A DNA stretch of 50,000 nucleotides from Glandiceps talaboti (lineage: Eukaryota > Hemichordata > Enteropneusta > Spengelidae): assembly GCF_964340395.1 (NCBI RefSeq), contig NC_135561.1, forward strand, positions 2,115,001-2,165,000. The letters are read 5' to 3'. A program made the translations under genes and the position numbers. The notes under the pieces were generated by a model that saw nothing but the letters and a program-made list of their open reading frames with translations, did not search any database and was not told where the DNA came from. The number at the start of each line of letters is the position of its first letter. Position 1 is the stretch's first letter. Below, piece by piece: positions 1 to 13,759 of this stretch.

Positions 1-58
1 ACACACACACACACTCACACACACACACACAGACACACATACACAGACACACACACAG
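1..58. repeat. (CA)n microsatellite
   Basis: An interrupted CA dinucleotide tract at the window edge, with occasional T and G interruptions. It lies upstream of the first visible adaptor exon and is presumably intronic. Confidence 0.9.
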
Positions 59-210
59 ATGGATGTACATGCAGACATATTGCAAATTACAGCAGCGGGC
101 CAGTGGACACAGATTAACAGATAGACAGACAAACAGACTAGTAGATGTATTCTAGGGAGGTATAGATATATTGTGGGTGGCATTCCTATTCAGATATTCT
201 CTGTTCCTAG

Positions 211-243
211 CTGAGGAGGACCCTGTACTCCACAATTTTGTTG
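211..243 (+). other. possible upstream micro-exon of the adaptor gene
   Basis: A 33-base stretch is preceded by a pyrimidine-containing TTCCTAG and followed by GGTAAAAT. In one frame it reads EEDPVLHNFV, which looks coding. That frame ends in phase 1, however, whereas the exon at 404 begins in phase 0, so the two cannot be joined directly. The only phase-compatible frame is less convincing. It is listed as a candidate only. Confidence 0.2.
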
Positions 244-403
244 GTAAAATACATGGCGACTAAAATTGGGTAGATTTAATTTACCTATAGTAATTACTTT
301 TTCTATTAAAAATCCAAACACGTCTAAGCAATTGTTTGACCCTTTGATGATGACTAGTATATAGTAGAGTCAAGTTCAGTCATTGTATTTCATTGTTTTG
401 CAG

Positions 404-3365
404 TCATATGAGGGCAACGTTGTCACTGAGGATGTGTATGGTAATGTTGATAGTGTTGGTAACATAATTAACATCCCTGCCAACCAAACTACAGAAGAGG
501 TTCTAGCAGCTGCACGCAGTCAAGCTAACAACAATTTAAAGTATCAGTATGCATCTGATGTTGGGTCACAACCACATACATACCATGGTGAACCACAGGA
601 AGAATACACATTGCCTGACCAACAAGGGTTTGGACAGGAGTACTTGGCAGCTGATAACCCACAATGGGGAGAAGAGTATACAGCGTTAGATCCTGCAACT
701 GTACTTGATACATCTCCTACATCCCCAGTCAGTTCACATATTCATAGTGATGTACAGAGTCCTGTACAAACAATTACAACAGATGATATTTACCAAAATC
801 TTGATGCAGATGGAAAGATTCCGAATGAGAGTGAAATCGCCCCTGCTATTCTTCCAAGACATACTTCTCTGTCTCCTCATAAAACCAAACCACCAAAGGG
901 AAATGTTCACAAGCAATTCAACGCATTTGCTTTTCCAGAAGTACCTAATAAAGGTGAGAAGATTGAGTTGTCAGATATTCATGTACACAGGGAACCATTA
1001 ATGGATAGTGACCAGTGGCCAGCACCGCCTCCTCCACCAACAGATTATAATAGATCAGATTCTCTTCCATCTGGTGAACCCCCATCACCACCTGTATTTC
1101 ATGATGATTTGCCGCCTCCCCCACCAGTACCCAAACCAGATGATTTAACGAGGGACAAGGACCCCTCTCCGCCTTTAACTCCACCACCTCCTCCACCAGT
1201 TGAGAATGTCAAAGCTACAGATGGACTTGAAAAGCGGAAACAACCACGGAAGTTAGCCATTAATCCGGCATTTTTACATCCTAAACCAGAGCCTGTAAAA
1301 CCTCCATCACCTCGTAAGAAGGTTAATAACACTGTCTTCAATGAACCCACTAAGACAGAGAGACCTAACGTCAACCAACAAACACTTACCAAAGGAAATG
1401 TCAAAGGTCATGCAAAGAAACTGGAAGGATTTATTCCAATTGGTATGCCACCTCCTACCACAAAGACAACAGGGAAGACAGGATATGAAGCTATGACACC
1501 AGGAAAACCTGACAAAACTAGTAAAACAGACCCCAGAGTACCTCTTGGTGCAAAACCTGCACTTCCAGGACTAGGAAAGGGAATGACCAGACCATTTAAT
1601 GTAAAGGAACTCCAGGCAGCACAAAAGAAATTACAAGGAAAAAAAGGTAAATGAAAGAGCGAGAGAAACATATGGATGAACAGAGAAACAGACAATAAGA
1701 GATAAACAAAATGTAAATTTAGACAACAGACATACAGCAAGAAATAATGGTAGAATAACCCAACCATGGCCAGGGTAACCATGACTACATTATTTATGGT
1801 TACAAACAATGTACTAAGATTGTTTACAATACTGATTGAATGATATTTATCATATTTCCCATGATGCAGCATTCAGGAATATTCAAGATGGCGGGTTTGC
1901 AAGTTCCCGATTGGTCCACATTTTGTATATGATCAGATAGTAATATTTGTCATACATACAATAGACTGTGAACTATTATATAAGCACTAAATATTAAGGT
2001 TGTGTTGTAATAAGTGTCACATACACATTGAATCAAATTCCTGAAAATAATAATCATGTAATCATTTTTATTCATTGGAAGATTATGATGATTAGATTAT
2101 TTGTTCATTACTTGATAGTATTTCACAGTTTATCTTGAGTTTGGCTGAATTTCTTTAATATTTGACTTTCTGTTTTTTTTATTTATCTAAAGGTTACACT
2201 TTCGTATAAACCTTATTTTGTTATTATTTCTGTAGTTGATATATTTACTAGTTTGTTTTAGCACCAAACACTTATTGCAGAAAATCCAATGAAGAAATGT
2301 AGTTTTCTTAACGGATGCAATAAAGATTCTATACTATTCTATTTATAAGATCTGAGCTAATAATAAGTCTTGCATTTTATCATTTTCATAGGATATAAAG
2401 CAGCAGAAGAAATTGACATTGAAGAGATTTATGCTGCAATGGATGAAGGTTTATTAGATGCAGAAGATATTTATGAAGCCTTTGATGATGTTATACCTTC
2501 TGCCAGACCACCAAGTCCTTCTCCACGGCCTAAGTCCGCAGATCGTTCTCTACCTCCACTGCCACCTACTCCAACACACAAAGCTCAACCTATGCATCTA
2601 CGAGCACTTCCTCCTAATCCTCCGACTGATAGTGGTGATGTGTATGCTGTAGAAGGTCCAGGTGGTGCTGATTTCTATGATGATGCAAGTACAGGAGTAA
2701 GGCCTATCATTCCACAAGGACAACGACAAACACCAAAGTCAAATGTGAAACCTAATAAAAAGGGCATTAAGGCACTACCTACAACTCCACAAGAGCCAGA
2801 TGAAGAATATGAAGTTTTTGATAACTATGATAAGAAAGTCACTCCTGCACCCCCTCCAACTAAAAAAGCTCAACCGAAAAAGCAACCAAAGGGTAAGAAA
2901 GCACCACCTAAAAAGCTACCACCCCCACCGGTTGAGGATGAGGAGTATGAACTTGTTAGTCCTTATGAGGATAGAGTTCCTGCGATACCACCAAGAGAAG
3001 TTGCCCCTAGAGGCAAGCCACCTCCAGAATGGGGTGAAACATATGAAGTAGTTGGAGATGAAGGACCAGCACCACATGTGTTACCAAGGAAACCGCTTCC
3101 ACAAAAGAAACCACCAAAGTCTAAAGTGCCTCCTGTGACACCACCAGAACAGCTTGATGTATATGAAGTAATGGGAAATCAGGATGACACGTATGAACCA
3201 ATGGACTTATCAGATGGAAAACAAAACCCGGATCCATATCATAATCTACCCAATGTTGGTCCTCGTGCTAGAGATGGAGATATGGTGTATAGGAATCTAC
3301 CTGGATCAAAATACCAACAGTCTCATCCAGAGGGTGGATATGTTCGTATGGCACTCAAAAAATAA
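404..3365 (+). CDS. 3' end of a proline/tyrosine-rich signalling adaptor gene (two terminal exons)
   Basis: Exons 404-1646 and 2392-3365 join across a GT-AG intron in phase 1 (G + GA gives Gly) and read 738 residues to a TAA; the 5' part of the gene lies outside the window. No folded domain is visible. The chain is rich in Pro, Lys and acidic residues, with polyproline runs of SH3/WW-ligand type, such as PPPPPVPKP. Tyrosines sit in repeated acidic contexts: YGNV, YQNL, YHNL and YRNL fit the GRB2-SH2 pYxN pattern, and YAAM, YEVM, YEPM and YVRM fit the PI3K p85 pYxxM pattern. This is the architecture of a tyrosine-phosphorylated docking protein of the membrane or cytoplasm. BCAP/BANK1/Dof-type adaptors, whose N-terminal DBB domain would lie upstream, are one candidate family, but this is inference. 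A scaffold of another family cannot be excluded. Confidence 0.82.
1755..1910 (-). mobile_element. MITE relic inside the adaptor intron
   Basis: This segment aligns by eye along about 150 bases with the reverse complement of the left half of the element at 6521-6773. Shared landmarks include CAGGGTAAC, a TTGTTTACAATAC block, TTTCCCATGATGCA and a terminal TTGCAAGTTCCC. The opposite terminal repeat was not found, so this looks like a truncated copy. Confidence 0.6.
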
Positions 3366-6300
3366 CGCTGTGGAATTACATTTTCTGAAAATGAAAAAAA
3401 CAGATAATAGTGAGACAGAATATGATTTATAATGTGCCTAATCTGTGCAAACAAAGCACAAGGTGCTGATGACACATGGTCATAATAGAAGATGAAAAGG
3501 AATTCTTCTATTGACTATTATTCATGTTTGTGCTGGATATCGTGAGTTCACAAATTGTCCTAACTGAGTTCACAAATTGTTCTTACTGAGTTGTCAAATT
3601 GTCCTTACTGAAAGAGTTATTAAAAGTGAGTGACAAATACAATTTAAAATGGCCAGTAAGGTGGTATCCAACAGTGGTATCTGATTGGTTAGCAAGATAT
3701 TAGTCTACCATGATATGTAAGATGCTGAGATATTGGCTGATGACAAGTTACAAACTTAAAAATAGAGATGGAGACATTCAGAGATTTCAAGAATTTATCC
3801 AAGAGTTTCCTGTAACATAATATCATTTACAAATTGGTCATGAAGGAGTTAATTACATTGGGATGTAACTCACCAAGGGATTGGTCAATGAAGGGGGAGG
3901 GGTCATATTATGTAAAACTGCAAATGATTGGCCAATGAAAGGGTTACATACAATAGGATTTAACACACCAAGGGATTGGTCAGTTAATTGGATGTTGTAT
4001 TATACAAGACAACACATGATTTGTCAGTGAAGGGGTTGTTTGTTATTGTATATAAGACAGCAAAGCATTGGTTAGTGAAGGGGGAGGGGAGTTGTCAGTC
4101 ATGTTATGTAAGACTGTAAGTGATTAGTTATTGATTACAGAAGTGTTTTATTCACCAATTAACAATTTGTTATCAACTCATCTTCATGAAACAGAACACA
4201 CCTAGTATTATGTAAATAACATTTCTGTATAGCCAATCATACTCAAGATGCACTTTTTTGTAAAATGCTATATTTTGTCACCTTGTAACTACCTCCTAGT
4301 TAAATTGACCTCTTACTACTCTATTTAAGATTTGAAAGCCAGGAATTCCATTCCAGCTTCTGATATAAATTGTATTATCTAATCAGTAGAGTAAATATTA
4401 CATAGGATTATTCTTTTTTTTCTTGGCCACTTTTTTCTATAATTCTGCAGAGCCAACAAATTTTTACAACTTAATTTTAATCCGAAAATTATTTTTAATT
4501 AATTTTAATTTTAATGCCTTAAAGACATTGGGGGGGGGGGGGGGGTGCAAGAGGAGAATACTTAGAACTCAATAAATTGAGAAAATGTGTCTCCTTCTAA
4601 CTCATAACGAAGTATCTTTTATACTAAACAGAAGATTGCCAACATATCACGTCAGTAATGACTGCTGAGATAAGTGCCAAGTAATAATGAGGAATCTCAT
4701 ATCATATTTTGACTAGGAAAAGGAATTATGAAATTTGAATTCCTTTTTGTGGTAATATTTTTTACATATATATAATGCAGAAAATGTAGATTGTAGAATA
4801 TATACATGTAGGTGATGCTCTTTTTATCTAAAAAAAACACAAAAATATAAAAAAATGAATTATTTTTTCATCAAAAATTAGGGATCCGTATCAGTAATAT
4901 ATATTTTTAGTTGAAGTTTTTGAAACACAATTTGATAATTTGATAGGAAGGAAATGATAGTTTGTATCAGACCTCCCTAATAACGCCAGTAATCATGATA
5001 TTTTTCGAGTTGGCAGTGATGTTGGTGGAGTCTAATTTTGAGATGTTGAATACATCGATAAGAGTAATGATAGTATAGTGCTGCTGTGTACATGTAGTTA
5101 CAATTATTATATAAACTATTAATACTTCATCTAATCTAAGATTGGTATCAAGTTTTAGATTATATGCAATGATAATCTCATTATATATATAATATTTATA
5201 TTTATTCTAGACTGTTGAATTACAAGAGCTGTGGTTTGCAAAATTGTTTTCATAATATCAAGTCATAATTCTAATACACTGTGTCTATAAAAATATAGTG
5301 ATTGTAAACAACATTATTTAATGACATTTGTTTGCATGATTTACAGTAACGGGAAAGAAACTCAATTTTGACCTTTTTGTGCAATAATTTTATCTAAACA
5401 TTAAATTCAATTTTTCTAGCAAAACGTTAAAGAGATTAGATTTGATAAAACTGCAATCATGGAACTGTAATTGTTAAAAAGAAACTGTCATTTTCACAAA
5501 CTAAAGGGGAAAGTTGCTGCAAGTAATTTTCATAAAATGTTGGTAGTACAGTGATCATTGCTAGGAGTAGTTTACTAAAAAAAACCTCGATAATATGAAT
5601 ATTTCGTTTCCTACTAGTACAGTACTAATGTTATTAATAATGAATAAATTTAATTTGTTAAATTTAAATTTTTTCTTGGCACTAATATCTTCAACTTCAA
5701 ACACTATGAAAAATCACATTTGGCTAAATCTTTCCACTTGGGGTGAAGTTTGTGGTGTTGTATTAAAATGTAGTGAATATGAGGCCACCTTGGACCTAAT
5801 TTACTTATGATGACATCTTCCCTGGGTGCTCCTTTTGTCTTCTATTACTCATGGACATATAGGTGATTGTCAGGTGTGGTCAAAGGTGACTTGGTAAAAG
5901 CTAGGTTTTTAACCAATCAGGAGGGCCCTTTCAAAGGGTTTTGTTTATTTTTAACCAATCAGGAGGAACCTTTCAAAGGGCTTCATATTAAACCAAAGTC
6001 AGTATATGTCTTTATACTAGAATGCCTAAATGGGTTGGTGCAAACAACATGCACTGTTCTATGTCAGTTTACTTGATTTAAGCTCGGTGTTTGTCAGTCT
6101 TGATCAAAACTGTGGTTTATATTGACTAAACAGAATAGTAAAGTGTAACTTTCTGTTATGTTGGATTTGTCACTAATTTATTATGCAAGCAGAAGTGAAC
6201 AACATTCATCATTGATACCATAACAATAACAGAACTCCAATAACTCATTCAATTGCAATATCTTAATATCTATAATAATTTCTAATAATTAATTTTATAA

Positions 6301-6500
6301 TAATTTTATAATAATATTTGTAATTGCATGCCATGAAATCTAACAGTACTAATAGATAATATGATAAGTAATGTAAAGTGATGTTGGAGTTTCACAAGCT
6401 CCGATTCAGAGTTGCACTCTACTGGTTAGGAATTGAAGGTATGTATGCATGTCATGACCTTGCCTGTTTAGCTTGAAGGGATCCACACTACTAATACAGT
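3366..6500. other. non-coding stretch downstream of the adaptor gene
   Basis: I see no convincing gene here. AT-rich sequence follows the stop codon. An AATAAA at 4571-4576 could be a poly(A) signal for the adaptor if its 3' UTR is long. Around 3835-4110 there are degenerate repeats of a phrase resembling ATTGGTCAATGAAGGGG. A run of 16-17 G lies near 4531. Two copies of a ~46-base block with AACCAATCAGGAGG occur at about 5915-5990. The small ORF at 5595-5810 shows no family features. Confidence 0.5.
3835..4110 (+). repeat. degenerate tandem repeat with CCAAT-like phrases
   Basis: Four to five loosely spaced copies of a phrase (GATTGGTCARTGAAGGGG-like) alternate with TATGTAARACTGCAA-like text, giving a period of roughly 65-85 bases. 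The copies are diverged, so the unit is approximate. Confidence 0.45.
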
Positions 6501-6520
6501 AAATGTACCATATAATGTAA

Positions 6521-6773
6521 TAGGGAACTTGCAATCCTGCCATGTTGAATGTTGCATCATGGGAAATGTGATGATAAATACTAATGAATTGGTATTGTAA
6601 ACAATACTGTTACATTGTTTGCAGCCATGAATGATCAATTCATAGTTACCCTGACGATTGTGGGAGTTTTTTTTATCGGGAGCTCCAGATTAGGTATTAC
6701 GATAACCACCATGACAGATAATCCCATAGTCCTTTGTATCTGAGCATGCTCAGTCTGGATTGCAAGTTCCCTA
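6521..6773. mobile_element. Tc1/mariner-like MITE with perfect 17-bp terminal inverted repeats
   Basis: The left end TAGGGAACTTGCAATCC and the right end GGATTGCAAGTTCCCTA are perfect reverse complements, about 250 bases apart. Both are bounded by TA, the target-site duplication typical of Tc1/mariner-type transposition. There is no coding capacity, so it is a non-autonomous element. A truncated relative lies at 1755-1910. Confidence 0.75.
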
Positions 6774-9700
6774 TTCTATAGAATTGTACAATTTCATACA
6801 GTAAACATACAAGATAAAAAAATGACAGTTAGTTTTTAATTTTTGAAAATTTTGATTGTAATGATCTCAGTAAACAGGTTGATAAGGTTGGAACTTCAAT
6901 AATTAGGATAATGTCCTTTGGTACATAACCAAGTGTTGTGTATCAAAGAACATTTACTCTTAGTAATTACTCTGTCAGTTATAGTGTGACAGAATTTGAT
7001 TTCTTTGACATAACTGGAGAACCACCAATGAAGAAGAGCTCACTGTCTCTTCAAAATATTTGGGTTAGTAATGTATGGTTCATGCTGATATATTAATTAT
7101 TATAGACAGGAGCTCAATGTAAAGTTATACCTAGTGTCAGTCAGGTACCGGTATATGTAGTCACTCTATGGGTTTGACAGTGGTTCCTTAAGCATACAAC
7201 CATGTGTTGTTAAATTGGTAGTGTTAATGTTATGATTAGTAAGATTTTCAAATTAAGTCCATAATGTGTTAAAAGAAAGATGGAATAGAAAAAACACCAA
7301 CACTCCTGAAACTATCAAAGTATCATTTTACACTTACAGGCATTATATAGTATGCCATGTTGTATGCAAATATACTTCATTTACTTAACCCATTAAAGGC
7401 TAATACCCTATGTATAGGGTGTAATTACATAGAGTTACAGAAACCAAGTCATTCAAGGGTTAATCTATACACTAGAGCTAATCAGATTAGTAGACCTTGT
7501 TTTAGTAGAAAAAGAAGATGACGTACTTTTAAAATCAAAATTATCAATTTCATACTCACAGGCATACATATACACCAAGTAGCATATTGGGAATGAAAAA
7601 TACACTGAAATCTTCCAGAACCTGTTTCCAAACAATTCACTTATCCCCACATAGCATGACAATTAATATGTCATGTAGTATACTTTAATTTTGACTGATC
7701 AATATTTATATTTAACCAGATAGATTGTAAGGAACAATAGGTAATATACATCATGTTTTCCAACCACAATTTACCTTAGCCACCATTTAACAATTTATAA
7801 TGTATGAAATGAGAAATGTGTCCTTAACTCTTCATCACACTTATGTAGGCCTATCACTTCAAGAACGTAACTGTAATAGAATACAAGTTGATACTTGACG
7901 CCATTGTATATAGTAGTAATAGTGAAGTTACCTTATTGGAATCTAGTTTGTGAAGTAATATATGTATGACTGTTACAAATACTACTGTCAGGTGATTCCA
8001 CCAAATACTACTGTCAGGTGATTCCACCAGGAGGTCACCTGACCAAAACGGCATAACATCATTACGCTGATGACATCTGAGTAATTCGGATGAAAGCTAC
8101 GTAGTCCTTCAAAAACTAGATTCCAATAAAATATTGAGCTTTCATATATTTACAAACTGAAATGTATCGATGTGTTAGTATCACACATTTTCTTTGTGAT
8201 TTGGTAATTTGAATTTGATTTTAATCAGTTTATCTTTAAAACTGTACAACTTTAACTCTATTGATGGAAAGGAAGTTTTATAACTTAAGTTATGATGGTG
8301 GATCTCTGATCTTGTATCTTGAAGTAACAATATTTTTAGTTCAGTTTTAAGTGGCACAAACTTAGTTCATATGCTTTGTACTTGAGTGATTATACTTACA
8401 TAAAACCTCAATTAAAGTATAATTCTGTATTGTATTAAAATGTTGCCTTCTAAGTTCTATGACATTACAATTGTCATCTGGCATTGTTAGAACAGTTAGT
8501 TGCATTGTAGGGATTGACATTTTATACATACACTAAATTACATCATTTGATTATTTATAAGTTATATCTTAATAGCACTGAGCAGTTCAGTCAAGTGCTT
8601 CTGTATGTAGAATACTGCAAGTACTTTTTAAATACGTGGCAAACATTATGCTAGATTGTAAGATATGTCGTACTGTTCTGCTCTATCAGGATGAGTGCTG
8701 ACTGGCACAAATGTCTCTATCTTACAGACTAACATTACGCCTGAAAACATATAAACTCAGCTTGTGCCCCTTTCATAGAAGGCAATGATGGTGATCTGGG
8801 CAAGTTAGACACATTTCAGATTTACTTTTGATTTGCCAGGATTTAAAATTGCCTCGGTGAGTCTTAGTTTACTAATATATCTTCTTTGATATTACTCAAT
8901 CACTGTTTTCAAATAGAAATATAATTATTTGACATAACAGGCTGATTTTTATCTGATGAATTCAGATTGCAATATGAATCCAATTCTTTTTTTATTGTAC
9001 ATCACTACTAACTCTCAAGACATTCTGACTCACTGTCTAAATGCTTGGTGTGCAACGCACAGGAAAATATTCCTTCAGGATTTGGATACAAAAAAATGCA
9101 CCTTTTATCCTAGAAATTGACTTTACAAACAGGAGTTTTTTAAGTTTTTCTTTTATAAATAAAATCAAATTGTTGTTGGAGGAACGCTACCATTCAGAAG
9201 GAAAAGAAGAAAAGATTTTGATTGTAATTGCTTTTAATTTTGAATGAATGTAATTGTTGTGTAAAGATCTTACCTGTCAATTCTATTTTATTCTTCCAAA
9301 ATACAGACATTTTGGTAAAACATGAAAAAGGTTTAATAATAAATTTGAAATGATCATTTAATATAATGAGAATATAATAATGTGCTAGTTGTATGAAATG
9401 AAAAAGAAAAATAATGTAAAAAATTGTCCTATAACATCTACTTTACCTTTTTCTGTCAAAGTCAGTCTTTCAGATTTCATGCCACGGAATGTGACTTGAT
9501 CGGTGAAATAAATGTTATGTACATAGTAAGTAGAATTGTGTTCATAAAAATGTAAGTGTTTGAAGTCAGAGGAAACACTAGACTATAAAATGGAGTCATT
9601 GGGTGGCACTTGCATAGCTCTGCTTGCATGACAGGGTGGGTCTGTGATCGAGTCTGACTGCTATCACATGTATGGATAGTCTATTTCTATACATGTACAT

Positions 9701-11700
9701 GTTACAATCTCCTTCACTATAGTCAAATGGATTTCTCTAGCACAGAAGTCTGTTTTTACCACCAACAGCAATACATTATGCTATTTGAATGTAATGGTAT
9801 AAACATGATGATGTTATCACATCCTCATGTTATTTACATTCAAGATGGAGGTTGAGTTTGTAGTAAACTGAACAAAGTAACCAATTACGGTACAACCACC
9901 TGTCAGTGTGTGATGGATTATTCCTTCTCCAGCAGGAGATTTTAAGCTAGAGTTTAGTTTGATTATACACTAGAGAGTGTAGAGAATGACTACATGTATA
10001 GTTACTAGACTACTGTGTGGAATGGCAACCGTCAACATTCTGTCATGTAGACTACAGTCATCACAAATGGGGCTGGTACTGTCATCATACAGACATAGTC
10101 TAAAGTACACACACTTGACTATTGGGACACAATTCATTCCAGCCATTATATTTTACAGTCTAGATGAATACAAAATACATGAACATCACATTTCTAGTGC
10201 GCAAACTTGGATACAAAATATGTCCCTGCAGGTTTTTTTTACTTTGGTTACAAAGTATTTTGTACAGATTGAGTTGTTAAATTTTGACAAATTACATTAC
10301 GTTATGATGCTTGTGAAAACTAAACATTTACACTTACTTTTGTATTTCACCCTTTTGTTCAATGTTTTCAATCTTACTAAACAAAAAATACTTCAATCTA
10401 GGGAAGTTGTGAAATTCATTGCTTTTAGATTTTGAAAATTAAATGGTTTCTTATCAAATCACTTCTGTTTAACAAACAGGACAAAATAGCCAAAAATGAC
10501 AACTCTCTAAAAATTGTTTAATTCCACATATTTTATGTAGTTATGACTTGTGTGATACATTTTTCATAGCGTAATATGTACATTGATTTCATATTTGTGA
10601 ATTATGCAGTAAAAATAATGATACAAGAGTTTTGGGAATGTGGTTATAACTGAATCAGTTTACTGAGGAACAGGACAATATGAGAGTATCGTAATAGCAC
10701 ATCAGCACAAAAAACAAGCTATTAAATAATACATCAACTTCAAGAGAATGTTTTTTTTTTGTTTTTTTTCATTGATAAATCATACATAAACAAAGTTAGA
10801 TTGATGTTTTATATTAAAACACATGATAGATTGAGGAAAAATCACACCTAATCATATGACCTGTCAAAAGGTCAAAGGTCAGATATGCAGATGATAATCC
10901 TCAGTCCAAAGTCTTCTGTACAACAGATACATTTTATAAATAATATTTTCCTCAGTTTTTCATGTCTGTATGTTAATCTAACTTATTCATTTTAATATTT
11001 CATTATTTTTTACATATTACAATACTGACAAGATTTATCTTACATGCAAAGAAATTTACATGTTATGTTACATTATTTGTAGCCTTGGCAAGATGCCAAC
11101 TTCTTGGTACTTGTTACTATTCTATGTAGAATGGTCGAACAACAACAACACAGCCATTCTTCATTCAGCTTTTTAAACAGTTGACAATTAACTTGTTTGG
11201 TATTTACCAACTAAATTAAATATTATCAACTAATTGTACAATACAATGACTGTAAAAAAAAATTAATTCCGAATACCATTGCAGAAGCATACATTGTTTT
11301 CAATAAAGGTAATAAATAAATATCACCTGTCTAACGTGATTTCTTATATAGATAGGACAGCAGTATTTGTATTTCACTGAGTTGTTTCAGTGATTGTTCA
11401 GTTTATGTCCCTCCACAGTCACCATAAAACTACAAATTAAATTATGTATTCAATGCTATATCTCTCACATTCAGTGATTATCAGTGATCATATTCATTTT
11501 GATAATTCAGAATAACATTTTGATGGAATGGATTACCTGTTTATTCAGGATCGAGTTACAAAACTATAAAAAGATTTTATTTTGATTCTCTAGGTCTATA
11601 ATGCAACAAGTAATGAAATTGTTTACAACTTAGCCCCATGTAACATTTCAAATGTGAAAAGATGATCCATGGATATATGTGTGAATATATAGATGGACCT
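6774..11700. other. gene-free AT-rich intergenic stretch
   Basis: No supported gene. Short ORFs at 9041-9247 and 9986-10435 have AT-rich composition and no recognisable motifs. Local features are a direct duplication of a 26-base phrase near 7977-8029 (ACTACTGTCAGGTGATTCC), a small palindrome near 7400-7420, and a DR1 nuclear-receptor half-site pair at 10869-10881. Confidence 0.5.
10869..10881 (+). promoter_or_regulatory. DR1 nuclear-receptor-type element
   Basis: AGGTCA-A-AGGTCA is a perfect direct repeat of the nuclear receptor half-site with a one-base spacer, the class bound by RXR heterodimers and HNF4 in animals. It is 3.8 kb upstream of CHID1. A 13-base match can arise by chance, so function is unproven. 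Confidence 0.3.
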
Positions 11701-12036
11701 TAGACTCTCTTACAGTCTTGACCGGAGTTTAGGTTGTTTTGTATCCCGGGTTTTGTATGTACCGATATCTACTGCATAATTGTACTCGAATAGCCTTGTA
11801 TTGTGCGCCCTCAACGATCACATAGGGCGAACCATTCGTTGACGTTATTGTGCGAAGCTCGTTCCGAGGACTGACTGTAAGCAATGGTAATATTAAAGCT
11901 AAGACGGGCTTAGATATCTGCACCCCCCCCCCCCACACACACACACACACAAATTGTGGATACTGGGAGGTCAGTAACAACATTTATCTCTCGTCTCTCC
12001 AGTCACCAGTGTGTGAACTTAAGGGAAAATGACTAC

Positions 12037-12096
12037 TGGTCATAAGGACCGACAGGTAGCAAATACTGCTGGTCCTTAAGGAAAACTGCTGGTCCA
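12037..12096 (+). repeat. direct repeat copy 1 (GGTCATAAGGACCGA family)
   Basis: Shares TGGTCATAAGGACCGA with 13760-13775. In both places the phrase is followed by further GGTCC-NNAAGGA-like modules. It is also internally repetitive (ACTGCTGGTCC twice). The nature of the repeat is unknown. Confidence 0.5.
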
Positions 12097-13759
12097 TATT
12101 CGATGCAGTTCACGTTCACGACCTATATTTATATACCCTCCATTTACAGATTAAATGATTTTGAACTTTAATATGATACAACATATCTTTAGATATACTA
12201 AAGCAAAAGAGAGTACAACGAATTGTTCACTATCCACTATTATTTCATAAAAGTTCCACTCACAGAGTCAACAAATAACTTGGAAGTAAATTTTGATTCA
12301 CTACCAAGAAATATTTGACTCTATGAGTAGAGATTTTCATTTGTAACTATGAACCCCCAGAGACTATGAATATTCATTCTTGCATAATCTGTTCCTATAG
12401 ACTATAGTGGTCTGAGACTGAATGTATTCATTACACCATAGAAATACATATCCATAGATTGTAGATAATATGGGTGAATGAATCAATAAATCTACATTAT
12501 CTGCAATCTCTAAGAGATCACAGTCATCTCCTTCCTCTCTGTACGAGTCACTAAATTCTGAATCACATATCCAAAGTCAGATCCATCGTCTGTGGCAACA
12601 GCTGATGTAGCTTTCCAACTCTTAGCGAACGTAGACCCACAAATTCATCATGGCAGAAAGTTTTGTCGCATAACTACCCCTCTTGAAAACTGTGTATTCA
12701 CTTTATTTCAATTTCCATCCACAAGAGTGACACGGAGCGGTTTCGTCTTCCTTCAAATATGTACTGAAGCCCCCCTCCCATAAAGCCGTACCCGTCTACC
12801 ATACAGTGGTGTATTGAGTATCGTCTCTGACTCGACTGTTTGTGTAAGAAATCTGACCATGATGAAGAGAACTATGGATAAACATGTCTTACAATGCAAG
12901 TTTTTTTGACGTGGGAGCGTGATATGGTAACTGTACTGTAATGTGTCATCCACTATATGTACCCGTGTTTGGCATGATGCAGTAATTTTCCAGATACAAC
13001 AATTGCAACAAAAATGCAACATTTCTAAGTTTATACGTTGATTACAACATGACAGGCATACATTATCATATGAACCAAATTGAAAGCAATCAGACTACGC
13101 ATTTTTTTTTACTGTTTTACAAAAAAAATATCGTACTGAAGATATTTTACGAAGTGTACCTGCCTTCTTTATTAGTTAAACCACCCTTTTCAGAGTAGTT
13201 TATATGTTTTCCGTCAGTTTGTTTTGATCATGGCCACATACATGGGAACTCCGGTAAATTGATCGGGAAACCCGCTAACATTTACCGGCTTTAATACCAG
13301 CCTTTAAAAAACAGTGTCTGTTTAAATTCGTCTTCTTCTTCGGAAGTTCATTGCTGCCTTCTAAATATCGCCACATACTTTATAAATACAACGTGGAACT
13401 GTCTCAAACACATTAAAAGTTTCATACACTTAGAACAGTAAACTTTACAACAATTACTATATCATGGTGGGAAAAGACGCATGCGCTGAATGCGTAAAAT
13501 GGGTCTGAATGTCTAAGACGTTCTGATTAGTCAAGACACAAATAATTGGAGAAATTCGGTCAATCATGTGTTTGCTAACATAATTTCATAAAGTAAATGC
13601 TGTATGCTACGTCATATGTAGACATGATATCAACATTGACAACAACACGTAGCGAGCTAGCTCTGTGTCGCTTGACTTGAACGAGATGATGTCGAGAGTA
13701 AAATAGGTAACACAAGATATATCTTTGAATAAATGTTATTATTTACTCCAAATTTCAGT

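Noticed and set aside
9986-10435. 149-codon frame as a gene
   Set aside because: Composition is that of random AT-rich DNA; there are no motifs and no flanking exons.
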